DNA from: Amycolatopsis sp. CA-128772
GTDB taxonomy: Bacteria; Actinomycetota; Actinomycetes; Mycobacteriales; Pseudonocardiaceae
Direction: 5' to 3'
DNA length: 64,000 nucleotides
Assembly: GCF_002904295.1 (NCBI RefSeq)
Contig: NZ_PPHG01000026.1
Coordinates: forward strand, 172,736-236,735
A program made the translations under genes and the position numbers. The notes below the pieces were generated by a model. That model saw nothing but the letters and a program-made list of their open reading frames with translations. It did no database searches and was not told where the DNA came from. The stretch's first letter is position 1, and each line of letters starts with the position of its first letter. Below, piece by piece: positions 28,944 to 39,866 of this stretch.

Positions 28944-29866
28944 AGCAGTTCACCGTCGACCGCCCGGTCGGCGCGTGGTGGCCGGTCCACGGCCCCGACA
29001 TCGACGCGGCGCTGGAGCACGACGGCGGGGCCGTCCTCGACGGCCCCGGCCTGACCGGTACCGCCGTGTTCCAGGACCTGGCCGAGCGGGCGTGCGGGCC
29101 GCTGTCGCGGGACAACCCCGAGCACCGGCACGTGACCGACGATCCGACCGGCACCGTCAACACGCCGGTGGAGTTCTCCGGCGCGCGGAAGCTGCTGTGG
29201 CACAACGAGAACACCTTCGCCGCGCACTGGCCCCGGCGGATCGTGTTCGGCTGCGCCCGGCGCGCCGCCACCGGCGGCGACACGCCCACGGTGGACACGG
29301 CCGCGGTGTACGACCTGCTGGACCCGGTGCTGCGCAAGCGGTTCGAGGACACCGGCGTCACCTACACCCGCCGGCTCGGCGGCGACCTCGGCCTGGACTG
29401 GCGAACCCTGTACGACACCGAAGACCGCGCCGAGGCCGAAGCGGCCTGCGTCCGCGAGGGCGCGCAGTGGCACTGGGACGGGGACGTGCTGGTCACCCGG
29501 CAGCGCCGGCCCGCCGTCGCCGGGCTGCCCGGTGGCCGCCGCTCGTTCGTGGCCCAGGTGCTGCACTGGCACCACCGGGCCATGGACGCCGACGTGCGCG
29601 CGTCGATGGCCGCCCTGATGCCGCCGGCGGAGTTCCCCAAGGCCTGCGCCTTCGGGGACGGGCAGCCCATCCCGGACGCCGCCGTCGACGCCCTGATCGC
29701 CCTGTACGCGCGGCTGGAGGAGACCGTGCCGTGGGCGCAGGACCGGGTGGTCCTGCTGGACAACCTGCGCCGGGCCCACGCCCGCAACCCCTACACCGGC
29801 GAACGCCGCCTGCTCGTCGCCATGGGCCGCGCGCTCGACCACGCGGAGGCCGGCCGTGTCGCATGA
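28940..29866 (+). CDS. Fe(II)/2-oxoglutarate oxygenase, TauD/SyrP-like (copy 1)
   Basis: Non-heme iron oxygenase of 308 residues. The iron ligands appear as H88-x-E90 in LLWHNENTF and the distal His 280 in LLDNLRRAHARNP, with the 2-oxoglutarate-binding Arg shortly after in GERRLLVAMG. The His-x-Glu variant is found in amino-acid hydroxylases such as the clavaminate synthase/AsnO/VioC group and in SyrP-type enzymes acting on carrier-bound amino acids. ATGA overlap with the C-domain gene upstream; the Asn-type A-domain gene overlaps its end. Likely beta-hydroxylation of an amino acid, possibly Asn tethered to a carrier. No signal peptide, so cytoplasmic. Confidence 0.87.
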   Translation: MKQFTVDRPVGAWWPVHGPDIDAALEHDGGAVLDGPGLTGTAVFQDLAERACGPLSRDNPEHRHVTDDPTGTVNTPVEFSGARKLLWHNENTFAAHWPRRIVFGCARRAATGGDTPTVDTAAVYDLLDPVLRKRFEDTGVTYTRRLGGDLGLDWRTLYDTEDRAEAEAACVREGAQWHWDGDVLVTRQRRPAVAGLPGGRRSFVAQVLHWHHRAMDADVRASMAALMPPAEFPKACAFGDGQPIPDAAVDALIALYARLEETVPWAQDRVVLLDNLRRAHARNPYTGERRLLVAMGRALDHAEAGRVA

Positions 29867-31319
29867 ACTCGCCGCCGCGATCCGCGCGGGGCGCGGGGAC
29901 GCCGTCACCGAAGGTGGGCGGCGCACGTCGTACGCGCAGCTGCTGGACGATGCCGCCGCGCTGGCCGCGTCGCTGCGCCGGCACGGCGCCGCGCCCGGGA
30001 CCGTCGTCCCCGTGCAGGGCATCGGCACGACGGAGACGGTGACCCAGATCGTCGCGGTGCTGCTGACCGGGGCCGCCTACGCCCCGGTCGACTCGCGCAC
30101 CCCCGACCGGACCGTGGCCGCCTTCGCCCGGCTCTGCGGCGCTTCGGTCGTGCTCGGCGCCCGGCGGGACACCGCGCACGGCGTGCGCTGGCTCGACCCG
30201 GCCGAAGCCGTCGCGGACGCCGGTCGCGAGCCGTGGACGAGAAGAACCGTGCCCGGGACGACCGCCTACGTCATCGCCACCTCCGGCACGAGCGGCGCGC
30301 CGAAGGGCGTCGTGGTGCCCGAGTCGGCGGTGCTGGCCTACCTCGGGTGGGCGATGGCCGAGTACGGCGGCGGGTACGGCGCGCCGCTGTTCACCTCGCT
30401 CGGCTTCGACCTGACCGTGACCAGCCTGCTGGGGCCGCTGGTGTCCGGCCGGACCGTCGCGGTGCTCGACCCGGTGCGGTGGCCGCTGGACGTCGCGACC
30501 GACCCGCGTCCGTTCGACGAGGCCGGCTTCGTCAAGCTCACGCCCAGCCAGCTCGACATCGCCTGCCGCCTGATGACCGAGACCGGCACCCGCTCGCGCG
30601 TCCCGGTGCTGGTGGTGGGCGGGGAAGCGATGCGCGGACCGGCCGTCGCCCGGTGGCGTGAACGGTTCCCCGCCGCGGCGATCGTCAACGAATACGGTCC
30701 GTCGGAGGCGGCCGTCGGCTGCTGCCGCTACACCGTCCCCGACGGGTTCACCGGCGCCGACGTCCCGATCGGCACGCCCCCGCCCGGCGTCGGGCTGGAG
30801 CTGGCGCCACTGCCGGCGGACTACGCGGGCCCGCGCGAGCCCGGCGGGGAGCACGGCGAGCTGGTCATCACCGGCGCGCAGGTCGCCGTCGGCTACCTGG
30901 TCCCCGACGCCGTGGGGCGCGGGGTACTCACCCCGTTCGCCGGGCGGCCCGGGCAGCGCCGGTACCCCAGCGGCGACCACGTCTCCCGCGGGACCGGCGG
31001 CCTGTTCACCTACCACGGCCGGATCGGCCGCGAGGTCAAGGTGAACGGCTTCCGGGTCAACCTGGCCGCGGTCGAGTCGCGGCTGGCGGACTGCCCGGGG
31101 GTGCTCGCCGCCGCCGTCGCGGCCGGCCCGGCCGGGCTCACCGCCCACGTCGCCGCGAGCCCCGGGATCACCCCCCGGACGCTGCGGCGGCACCTGCTCG
31201 AGGTCTTCCCGGTCTACGCGGTGCCCGCGGAGATCGCCGTCGGCCCGGAAATCACCGTGACCGAGCGCGGGAAGCTCGCCACGGCCATGTCGTCCACCCA
31301 CCCCGAGGACCGGTCATGA
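29856..31319 (+). CDS. stand-alone NRPS adenylation domain, Asn-like code
   Basis: Adenylation enzyme of 487 residues. Core motifs are VIATSGTSGAPKGV (A3), SLGFDLTVTSLLGPL (A4), VNEYGPSEAAVG (A5), YPSGDHV (A7), GRIGREVKVNGFRVNL (A8) and TERGKLAT (A10). Reading the specificity positions against PheA gives DLTKVGEVGK. This differs at one place from the known Asn code (DLTKLGEVGK) and at two from Asp (DLTKVGHIGK), so Asn is the best guess. It has no carrier domain and must load one of the stand-alone carriers or the carbamoyltransferase-PCP. The GTG start has a GGAGGCC ribosome-binding site and lies inside the oxygenase end (11-bp overlap). Confidence 0.9.
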   Translation: MSHELAAAIRAGRGDAVTEGGRRTSYAQLLDDAAALAASLRRHGAAPGTVVPVQGIGTTETVTQIVAVLLTGAAYAPVDSRTPDRTVAAFARLCGASVVLGARRDTAHGVRWLDPAEAVADAGREPWTRRTVPGTTAYVIATSGTSGAPKGVVVPESAVLAYLGWAMAEYGGGYGAPLFTSLGFDLTVTSLLGPLVSGRTVAVLDPVRWPLDVATDPRPFDEAGFVKLTPSQLDIACRLMTETGTRSRVPVLVVGGEAMRGPAVARWRERFPAAAIVNEYGPSEAAVGCCRYTVPDGFTGADVPIGTPPPGVGLELAPLPADYAGPREPGGEHGELVITGAQVAVGYLVPDAVGRGVLTPFAGRPGQRRYPSGDHVSRGTGGLFTYHGRIGREVKVNGFRVNLAAVESRLADCPGVLAAAVAAGPAGLTAHVAASPGITPRTLRRHLLEVFPVYAVPAEIAVGPEITVTERGKLATAMSSTHPEDRS

Positions 31320-32269
31320 CCACCCTGCCCCTGCGCACCACCCCGGCCACCCTGACGCCGGACGACCTCGGTCACGACCTGCGCACCGCCCCGCCCGGCC
31401 CGGTCGAGGCCCGGGTGCGGGCCGCGGTCGCCGACGCGGGCGCCGTGCTGCTGCGCGGGTTCGGTGTCGACGGCACCGAGGACTTCGCCTCGGTCGTCGC
31501 CGCCCTCGGCGGGGAGCGGCTGGAGTACTCCGAGCGATCGACCCCGCGCAAGTCACTCGGCGGCCGCGTCTACACCTCCACGGAGTACGCCAAGGACAAG
31601 GAGATCTTCTTCCACAACGAGAACTCCTACCAGGCGTCCTGGCCGCGCTGGCTGTTCTTCTACTGCAGCGTCCCGGCCACCGGTGGCGGGGCCACGCCGC
31701 TGGCCGACATCCGCGAGGTGACCCGGCTGCTCGACCCGGACGTGCGGGCGGAGTTCGCCGAGCGCGGCTGGCTGCACGTGCGGACCTACCAGCCCGGCTT
31801 CGGCCTGCCGTGGCCGGAGGTGTTCGGCACCGAGGACCGCGCCGAGGTCGACCGCTACTGCGCGGGCGCCGGGATCACCGCGACCTGGCGCCCCGACGGC
31901 GTGCTCCAGACCCGCGCGCGGCGGGACGCCTTCCACCGGCACCCCGAGACCGGGGAGCTGCTGTGGTTCAACCACATCGCGTTCTTCCACCCGAGCACGC
32001 TGCCGCCGCCCGCGCTCGCCGTGCTCACCGACATGCTCGGCCACGACAACCTGCCCAACGACACCCGTTACGGCGACGGCGAGCGCATCCCCGGCAGCGT
32101 GTGCGCGCACATCCGCGACTGCTACCGGCGCGCGTCCTCGCGGTTCGACTACGAGCGCGGCGACGTCCTGCTGGTGGACAACATGCTCGCCGCGCACGGC
32201 CGGGAGCCCTACGACGGCGACCGGAGCGTCGCGGTCGCCATGACCGGCCTGGTGCGGAGGACGGCGTGA
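31316..32269 (+). CDS. Fe(II)/2-oxoglutarate oxygenase, TauD/SyrP-like (copy 2)
   Basis: Second His-x-Glu oxygenase, 317 residues. Ligands are H100-x-E102 in FFHNENSYQASWP and His 294 in LLVDNMLAAHGREP, with the 2-oxoglutarate Arg in DGDRSVAVAM. It conserves the AVLLRGF and EYSERSTPR regions of SyrP-type enzymes more fully than copy 1, so the two are diverged paralogues, probably acting on different carbons or different residues. ATGA overlap with the A-domain gene and GTGA overlap with the next gene. Candidate reactions are hydroxylation of Asn, Ser or the MIO-derived residue. Confidence 0.88.
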   Translation: MTTLPLRTTPATLTPDDLGHDLRTAPPGPVEARVRAAVADAGAVLLRGFGVDGTEDFASVVAALGGERLEYSERSTPRKSLGGRVYTSTEYAKDKEIFFHNENSYQASWPRWLFFYCSVPATGGGATPLADIREVTRLLDPDVRAEFAERGWLHVRTYQPGFGLPWPEVFGTEDRAEVDRYCAGAGITATWRPDGVLQTRARRDAFHRHPETGELLWFNHIAFFHPSTLPPPALAVLTDMLGHDNLPNDTRYGDGERIPGSVCAHIRDCYRRASSRFDYERGDVLLVDNMLAAHGREPYDGDRSVAVAMTGLVRRTA

Positions 32270-33297
32270 CCGCCACCGCCGCGGCCGGGACGGCGGTGCG
32301 CGTCCGGCTGCCGGTCAACGAGGACGTGACCACCCGCGCCTACCAGTTCTACGCGTTCCCGGTGTCGATCGTCGAAGCCCACGACCCGGCGAAGGTCGAG
32401 TGGACGCTGACGAACTTCATCCACCTGGCCTACGACCAGCGCCCGGGCACGCCGGTGCCGATGTGCTTCTACATCTTCGACTACGCGGCGAACCCGCACC
32501 TGGAGATGATGCGGACCGACGCGGAGCTGATGCACGACCTGCTCGGCTCGCGGCTGTCCGGGTTCGCCGCGCGGCAGCTGGCCCAGGGCTGGTACCTCTA
32601 CCTCAACGTCGACGAGCACCACATCCCGCGCCGGTACGCCTTCGGGCGCAAGCGGATGTCCCACGACCTGCTCGTGCACGGGTTCGACGCCGAAGCCGGC
32701 ACGGTCGACGTCCTGGGCTACGACGAAAACCCGGTGTTCCGCTCGGTCACCATCCCGGCCGAGGCGCTGGACACGGCGTTCGCCGAGCACCGGGGGCTCG
32801 GCAGCGGGTGCCGCCAGTTCGTGATGTACCGGTACCGGCCGGAGAGCACGTTCGCCTTCGACCGGGCCTTCGTCGCCGGCGAGATCCGCACCTACCTGCG
32901 GTCGGAGAACCCCACCGCCGCCCTGCGGGCGCTGCGCGAACCGTGGGACCGGGTCTACGGGCTGGCCGTCTGGGACTGCTTCGCCCGCGAGCTGGCCGCG
33001 GCCCGCGCGGGTGAGCGCGAGTACGACCACCGGTCGGCCCGCGTCCTCTTCGAACACTCGAGCCTGATGCTCGACCGCATCCGGCTGATGCTCGCCGACG
33101 ACCCGGCCGCCGCCGGGGAGGCGGCCCGCGCCTACCGGCCCGTGGTCCGGTTCTGCCGCAGCCTCGGCTACGCCGTGCTGGCCGCGGCGACCGCGGGCGA
33201 CCACTCCTCCCTCGACCGGCTGGCCGGCGAATTCGCCGGCGTCGCCGACCGGCACGCCGCCGTGCTGCGCGCGCTCGTCGGCCCGGACACCCCCTGA
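32266..33297 (+). CDS. NRPS-cluster protein of unknown function
   Basis: Protein of 343 residues; I do not recognise the family. The N-terminal part (AYQFYAFPVSIVEAHDPAKVEWTLTNFIHLAYD) and the middle (MSHDLLVHGFDAEAGTVDVLGYDENPVFRSVTIPAEALDTAF) resemble in layout the cysteine-peptidase-like/BtrH-type proteins that accompany some peptide synthetases, where an HD...GYD core is common. No candidate catalytic Cys stands out near the N-terminus. The second half is predicted helical and rich in Ala and Arg. No signal peptide or membrane segment. Start GTG, overlapping the oxygenase stop. With no thioesterase in the cluster, a role in acyl transfer or release is one possibility, but this is speculation. 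Confidence 0.7.
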   Translation: MTATAAAGTAVRVRLPVNEDVTTRAYQFYAFPVSIVEAHDPAKVEWTLTNFIHLAYDQRPGTPVPMCFYIFDYAANPHLEMMRTDAELMHDLLGSRLSGFAARQLAQGWYLYLNVDEHHIPRRYAFGRKRMSHDLLVHGFDAEAGTVDVLGYDENPVFRSVTIPAEALDTAFAEHRGLGSGCRQFVMYRYRPESTFAFDRAFVAGEIRTYLRSENPTAALRALREPWDRVYGLAVWDCFARELAAARAGEREYDHRSARVLFEHSSLMLDRIRLMLADDPAAAGEAARAYRPVVRFCRSLGYAVLAAATAGDHSSLDRLAGEFAGVADRHAAVLRALVGPDTP

Positions 33298-33314
33298 CCG
33301 CAAGGAGATCTGTC

Positions 33315-35302
<1,988 letters not shown>

Positions 35303-35306
<4 letters not shown>

Positions 35307-36706
35307 CCGCCGCCGCGCCCGCGGTCGGCACCGACCCCGCCGACCTGCCCGACGACCACTGGTCCGCGGTGCCCGCGTTCGGGCTGCTCGACGACGCCGA
35401 CCGCGCCCGGCTGCCCGCCGGCGCCGTCGACGCGTTCCCGATGACCGCGCAGCAGGTCGCGATGGCCGCGCAGCTGGTGCTCGGCTCGGCCCGGCGCCGC
35501 AAGGGCGCGGCGGACGTGCCGGCGTACCACAACGTGGCCATGTCCCGGATGTCCGTGCCGGCGGTCGACACCGCGGTGTTCGCCGCGTGCGCCGAGGCGC
35601 TGGTGGACCGGCACGAGATGTTCCGTTCGGTGCTGGACCTCGACACGTTCTCCCAGCCGATGCAGGTCGTGCTGGCCCGCGCGGCCGAGCCGGTGCTGAC
35701 CGTGCACGACCTGCGGGGCCGGGACGCGGCCGCGCAGGAGGCGGCGCTGGCGCGGTTCGCGGCGGCCGAGAACGCCAAGACGCTGTCGCTGACCGCCGCG
35801 CCGCTGACCCGGTTCACCCTGCACGTGCTGAGCGAGCGGGACATCGCGTTCACCATCACCGAGCCGCACGCGATCGCCGACGGCTGGAGCACGCACCTCA
35901 ACCTGGTCGAGCTCTTCGACACCTACGTCGCCGCGCTCGGCACCGGGCGCGCCGCCGTCACCCCGCCGCCGTCCGCCCGGCTGCGGCACCACAGCGCGCA
36001 GCAGGAAGCCATGCTCAAGTCCACAATGGACAACGAGTGGTGGCGCGCCCGGCTCCGCCCGTGGACCGAGGCGCCCGTGCCCGCCCCCGCCGGCGGCAGT
36101 TCTGCTTGGCACGCCACGCTGGCGATCACCGGTGCGGAGTTCGCCGCGCTGGCGGAACTGGCGGAAGTGTCCGGCACCGGCCTGAAAGCCGTCCTGCTGA
36201 CCGTGCACCTGACGGCGTTGCGGGACCTCCCGGGCGCGGCCGGCACGCTGACCGGCGTCACGGTCAACACCCGGCTCGCCGTCGAGGACGGCGTCGACGC
36301 CCGCGGGATGTTCCTCAACGTCGTCCCGCTGCCGTGGACCGGGGACGGCCCCGAGCCCGCCGCGGTGCGCGCCGGGCTGCTGGCCGCGACCGCGCGCGGC
36401 CGGGTGCCGCTGGCCCACCTGGTTGGCACCCTCGGGCCGGCGGCCGCGCCGCGGTCGTTGTTCGTGTTCAACAGCTTCCACAGCATCGCCGGGGCCGCGC
36501 GGCGGCTGGGCATCGACACCTTCGAGGAGGTGGCCGACTGGTCGCGCACCGACTTCCCGTTCGAGGCGAGCTTCAACCGCAGCGAGGAGCTCGCCGGCCG
36601 GATCGACCTGCAGCTCTACTCCGACGGCCGGTTCGCCCTCGAGCCGGACGCCGTGCGCGCCTACCGGGCCGCCGTCCGCGCGGTGACGGGCCTCGGCGAT
36701 GACTGA
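35303..36706 (+). CDS. stand-alone NRPS condensation-domain protein
   Basis: Condensation-type domain of 467 residues preceded by a short acidic N-terminal segment. Core C1 is VDAFPMTAQQVAM. The active-site motif is EPHAIADGWS: the first His of HHxxxDG is Pro, but the catalytic second His, Asp and Gly remain. DRHEMFRSV, VTVNTRLAVEDGVDARGMFLNVVPL (C5 region) and FPFEASFNRS follow as in C domains. The GTG overlaps the stop of the carbamoyltransferase-PCP gene, and its end overlaps the Ser-type A-domain gene by eight bases, so it probably joins the carbamoylated residue to the next building block. Confidence 0.87.
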
Positions 36707-38204
36707 GCCCAGCTGCGGGGCGACGCTCTGGCGGGCCCTGTGCGCCGCCGCGGCCGCCGCACCCGGCGAACCCGCCATCCGGGACGGCGCCCGCGTGCTG
36801 ACCACCCGGGAGCTGGCTGTCGCGGTCGGCACCGCCGCGGTGCGGCTGCGGGAGATCGTGTCGCCGAACTCCCGGGTCGGGGTGCGGCTGGCGCCCGGGA
36901 CCGACCAGCACGTCGCGATCCTCGCCACGGTGGTCGCGTCGTGCGTGTACGTCCCCTTGGACGTGACGTGGTCGGCGGAACGGGTCGCCTACGTCTGCGC
37001 CGACGCCGAAGCCGCCCTCGTGATCGGCGAGGGGCCGCCGGGCGCCCGTTCGCTGCCCTTCGCCGAGCTGGGCGCGGACCGGCTGGCCGTGCCGGACGCG
37101 ACGATCCCGGACCTCGCCGCCGCCGTCGCCCGCCTCGACACGACGCCGATGCCCCCGGTGTACGTGATGTACACCAGCGGCACCACGGGCGCGCCCAAGG
37201 GAGTCGAAACGACCTGGCCGGCGCTGCGCAACCGGCTCGCCTGGATGCAGGAGGTGCACCCGCTCGGCCCCGCCGACGTGGTGCTGTCCAAGACCTCCTG
37301 CGGGTTCGACGTGTCCGTCTGGGAGTACCTGTGGCCCCGGCTGCACGGCGCGCGCACCGCCGTCCTCGACGTCCGCGCGGCGGACGGCTGGTCCGCCCTG
37401 TGGCGGGTGCTGCGCGACGAGGGCGTCACCGTCTGCCACTTCGTCCCGTCGGTCGCGCGGGCCGCGCTGCGGGACCCGGCGGCCGGCCCGGTGCCGGGCC
37501 TGCGCATGGTCGCCCTCAGCGGGGAGGTGCTCGACCGCGGCACCGCGGCGGCGCTGCAGCGGCTCGCGCCCGGCGCGCGGATCGTCAACATGTACGGGCC
37601 GACCGAATGCGCGATCGACGTCAGCCACTGGACGTTCGACGAGCGCGAGCGGTGGGACCCGGTCCCGATCGGCCGCGGCGCGGCGGGCTGCGAGCTGACC
37701 CTGCGCCCGTCCGGCGAGCTGGTGATCTCCGGCGTGCAGGTGGCCGGCGGCTACCTCGGCGCGGCCGCGGGGTCCGGCGGGTTCACCCCGGACGGCACGG
37801 CCTACGCCACCGGCGACACCGCCGTCGAGGTCGAGCCGGGCGTCTACGCCGTGCTCGGCCGGTCCGACCGGCAGGTGAAGCTCAACGGGGTGCGCGTGGA
37901 GCTGGACGGCCTGGAAGCCGTGGTGCGCGCCCACCCGGGGATCGAGGACTGCGCCGCGTTCCTGGACACCGAGGGGCCGGGGATCCCGCACGTGGTGCTC
38001 GCGTGCCGGCCGCGCGACCCCGGCGCGGCGCCGGGCACCCGCGCCGTCCGCGAGTTCGCCCGCGCCACCTCGGCGATGGAGGACGTCGCGTTCCGGCTGG
38101 TCCCGGTGGACCGGCTGCCGCTGACCGCATCCGGCAAGACCGACTACCGGGCCCTGGCCCACGACGTACGGGAAGGAAATCACCGTGAACAGCGCATTCG
38201 TTGA
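36699..38204 (+). CDS. stand-alone NRPS adenylation domain, Ser-like code
   Basis: Adenylation enzyme of 501 residues with core motifs VMYTSGTTGAPKGV (A3), CGFDVSVWEYLWP (A4), VNMYGPTECAIDVSHW (A5), YATGDTA (A7), GRSDRQVKLNGVRVEL (A8) and LTASGKTDYRAL (A10). The pocket reads DVWHASMIDK, eight of ten positions identical to the serine code DVWHLSLIDK, so L-Ser is the likely substrate. It has no carrier of its own. The carrier gene starts inside its last codons (38185), which makes that carrier its natural partner. The Ser hydroxyl is also a plausible acceptor for the carbamoyltransferase. Confidence 0.92.
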   Translation: MTEPSCGATLWRALCAAAAAAPGEPAIRDGARVLTTRELAVAVGTAAVRLREIVSPNSRVGVRLAPGTDQHVAILATVVASCVYVPLDVTWSAERVAYVCADAEAALVIGEGPPGARSLPFAELGADRLAVPDATIPDLAAAVARLDTTPMPPVYVMYTSGTTGAPKGVETTWPALRNRLAWMQEVHPLGPADVVLSKTSCGFDVSVWEYLWPRLHGARTAVLDVRAADGWSALWRVLRDEGVTVCHFVPSVARAALRDPAAGPVPGLRMVALSGEVLDRGTAAALQRLAPGARIVNMYGPTECAIDVSHWTFDERERWDPVPIGRGAAGCELTLRPSGELVISGVQVAGGYLGAAAGSGGFTPDGTAYATGDTAVEVEPGVYAVLGRSDRQVKLNGVRVELDGLEAVVRAHPGIEDCAAFLDTEGPGIPHVVLACRPRDPGAAPGTRAVREFARATSAMEDVAFRLVPVDRLPLTASGKTDYRALAHDVREGNHREQRIR

Positions 38205-38409
38205 CCTGGAACGGGAGTACACGGCGGTCGCCGGCCGGCCGCTGGACGAGCCGGACCTGGACATCTTCGACCTCGGCCTGGCGTCGATGGCCGTGCTCGA
38301 GCTGATCAGCAGGCTGCGCGGGCTGGGCTACGAGGTCCGGATGGACGACTTCGTCAATGCCGAAAGCATGCGTGAAGTCGCGCAGTCCATGGCCGGGTCC
38401 CGGCTGTGA
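38185..38409 (+). CDS. stand-alone peptidyl carrier protein
   Basis: Carrier protein of 74 residues. The attachment site reads IFDLGLASMAVLELISRL, with Ser in the position of the usual DSL motif (LASM), followed by a helix III/IV segment YEVRMDDFVNAESMREVAQSM. The GTG start follows a GGAAGGA ribosome-binding site and lies within the end of the Ser-type A-domain gene. It is the fourth carrier in the cluster (others: in the NRPS, at 27589 and at the end of the carbamoyltransferase). The stop overlaps the exporter gene. Confidence 0.88.
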   Translation: MNSAFVDLEREYTAVAGRPLDEPDLDIFDLGLASMAVLELISRLRGLGYEVRMDDFVNAESMREVAQSMAGSRL

Positions 38410-39596
38410 GACTGCTGCGCGCCAACCCCCGGTTCCGGGTGCTGTGGGCGATCAACCTCGTGTCGTCGATGGTGGGCTGGTCACTGGGCATCGCCCTGTC
38501 GGTCCACGTCTACCTGCTGACCCGGTCGGCCCTGCTGACCAGCGTCCTGGCGGCGACGTCGACGGTGGCCGGCATCGCCTTCGGCGCGTTGGCGGGAGCG
38601 ACGGCTGACCGGCACGACCGCCTTCGCATCGTCCGGTCGGGGCTGCTGATCCGGGTGCTGCTGCTGCTCGCCCTGTTCGGCGTGGCCGGCTCGGGACCGG
38701 GGCTGGTGGCCGTGGTGTTCCTGCAGGCGACGGTCCAGCAGTTCTACGGCCCGGCCGAGCAGGTGCTCATCGCGTCCTACGTCTCCGGCGAGGAACTGTC
38801 GGAGGCCAACGGGCTCAATTCGTTCGCCTCCAACGCGACCCGCCTGATCGCCCCGGCCCTCGGCGGCTTCGTGATCGCCTGGGCCGGGTTCCGCTGGACG
38901 GTCGTGGGCATGTCGGCGCTGATGGCGGTGTCGTTCCTGCTGAGCCTGACGCTGCCGGGCGACCGCGCGAGCCGGACGGCCCGGGCGGCGGCCGGGTCCG
39001 GCGGGGGAGTGCGCGAGCTGCTGCGCACCAACGCCCGCGTCCGCGGCCTGGTGCTGCTGCAGCTGCTGGACGCCCTCAAGGAGGGCCCGCTCTCGGCGCT
39101 GTTCCCGGTGCTGATGCTCGGGGTGATCGGCGCGACGTCGGGCGAGATGGGCACGGCGAACAGCGCGTTCGCCGTCACGGCGGTGATCGCGGGCCCGGTG
39201 GTGGGCCTGACGGTCCGCCGGCTCGGCTACCGGCTCCCGGTGGTGGCCGGCGCCGCGATCGCCAACGCCCTGATCGTGGTGCTGGCGTTGTGGCCGTCGA
39301 CGGCGATGGCCCTGGTGGTCTTCGCGCTGTCCGGCCTGCCGTTCACGCTGTCCTGGGTGAGCACCCAGACGTGGCTGCTGCTGACGGTCCCGGAGACGAG
39401 CCGCGGCCGGATCGTCGGTACGTCCGGAGCGCTGTACGCGGCCATCCTGCTGGTGACGATGCTGGCCGCGGGCGCGCTGGCCGACGTGGTGGGCGTCCGC
39501 TGGGTCCTGGGCACCGCGGCGGCCGTGGCGGTGGCGGGCCTGCTGGCGGTGGACCGCCTGGTCCGCACCCCGGCACCGACCCCGGTGCCGGCATGA
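38406..39596 (+). CDS. MFS transporter, probable exporter
   Basis: Membrane protein of 396 residues with about twelve hydrophobic segments in two halves. The loop after segment two reads GALAGATADRHDRLRIVRSG (the MFS GxxxDRxxRR pattern), and a central cytoplasmic loop is rich in Arg and Gly (DRASRTARAAAGSGGGVRELLR). The GTG overlaps the carrier stop (GTGA), so it is co-expressed with the synthetase genes and most likely exports the product or confers self-resistance. Related to the enterobactin-exporter-like MFS group often found in NRPS clusters. Confidence 0.9.
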   Translation: MRLLRANPRFRVLWAINLVSSMVGWSLGIALSVHVYLLTRSALLTSVLAATSTVAGIAFGALAGATADRHDRLRIVRSGLLIRVLLLLALFGVAGSGPGLVAVVFLQATVQQFYGPAEQVLIASYVSGEELSEANGLNSFASNATRLIAPALGGFVIAWAGFRWTVVGMSALMAVSFLLSLTLPGDRASRTARAAAGSGGGVRELLRTNARVRGLVLLQLLDALKEGPLSALFPVLMLGVIGATSGEMGTANSAFAVTAVIAGPVVGLTVRRLGYRLPVVAGAAIANALIVVLALWPSTAMALVVFALSGLPFTLSWVSTQTWLLLTVPETSRGRIVGTSGALYAAILLVTMLAAGALADVVGVRWVLGTAAAVAVAGLLAVDRLVRTPAPTPVPA

Positions 39597-39823
39597 CCGC
39601 GCTCGGCACGGCCCCGCACCGCCTGCTCCGCCCGGAGGCACCCGACCTGGCCGGCGACTCGGTGCGCCGGATCCTCGCCCTGACCCGCGGCATCCTCGCG
39701 GCCGACGTCCCGGAGGAGGCGGTGGCCCAGGTCCTGCGAGCCGACCGCGTCCCGGTCTGCTGGGCGTGCCACGAGTCGTACTTCTCACCGGCGGCGCCGC
39801 ACTGCGCGGTCCACGGACGCTGA
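39593..39823 (+). CDS. small CxxC/CxxH protein, function unknown
   Basis: Protein of 76 residues, last of the NRPS operon, starting in an ATGA overlap with the exporter. The N-terminal 50 residues are helical and unremarkable. The C-terminus reads VCWACHESYF followed nine residues on by HCAVHGR, a Cys-x2-Cys and Cys-x2-His pair typical of a small zinc knuckle. CWACH also fits the CxxCH heme-attachment pattern, but there is no export signal, which argues against a cytochrome. I do not recognise it. It may be regulatory or simply translationally coupled. Confidence 0.7.
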   Translation: MTALGTAPHRLLRPEAPDLAGDSVRRILALTRGILAADVPEEAVAQVLRADRVPVCWACHESYFSPAAPHCAVHGR

Positions 39824-39866
39824 CCGGCCGGCGGTCCGGGAACCGAGATCGGCGCCGGCCCGGTCA
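39821..39866. terminator. bidirectional hairpin between convergent genes
   Basis: TGACCGGCCGGCG (39821-39833) pairs with CGCCGGCCCGGTCA (39853-39866), with one bulged base. The stem contains the stop codons of both converging genes. It marks the right end of the NRPS operon. Confidence 0.65.

Noticed and set aside
39593..39823. c-type cytochrome, from the CWACH motif
   Set aside because: No signal peptide or membrane anchor, and a second CxxH pair follows, which fits a zinc knuckle better.
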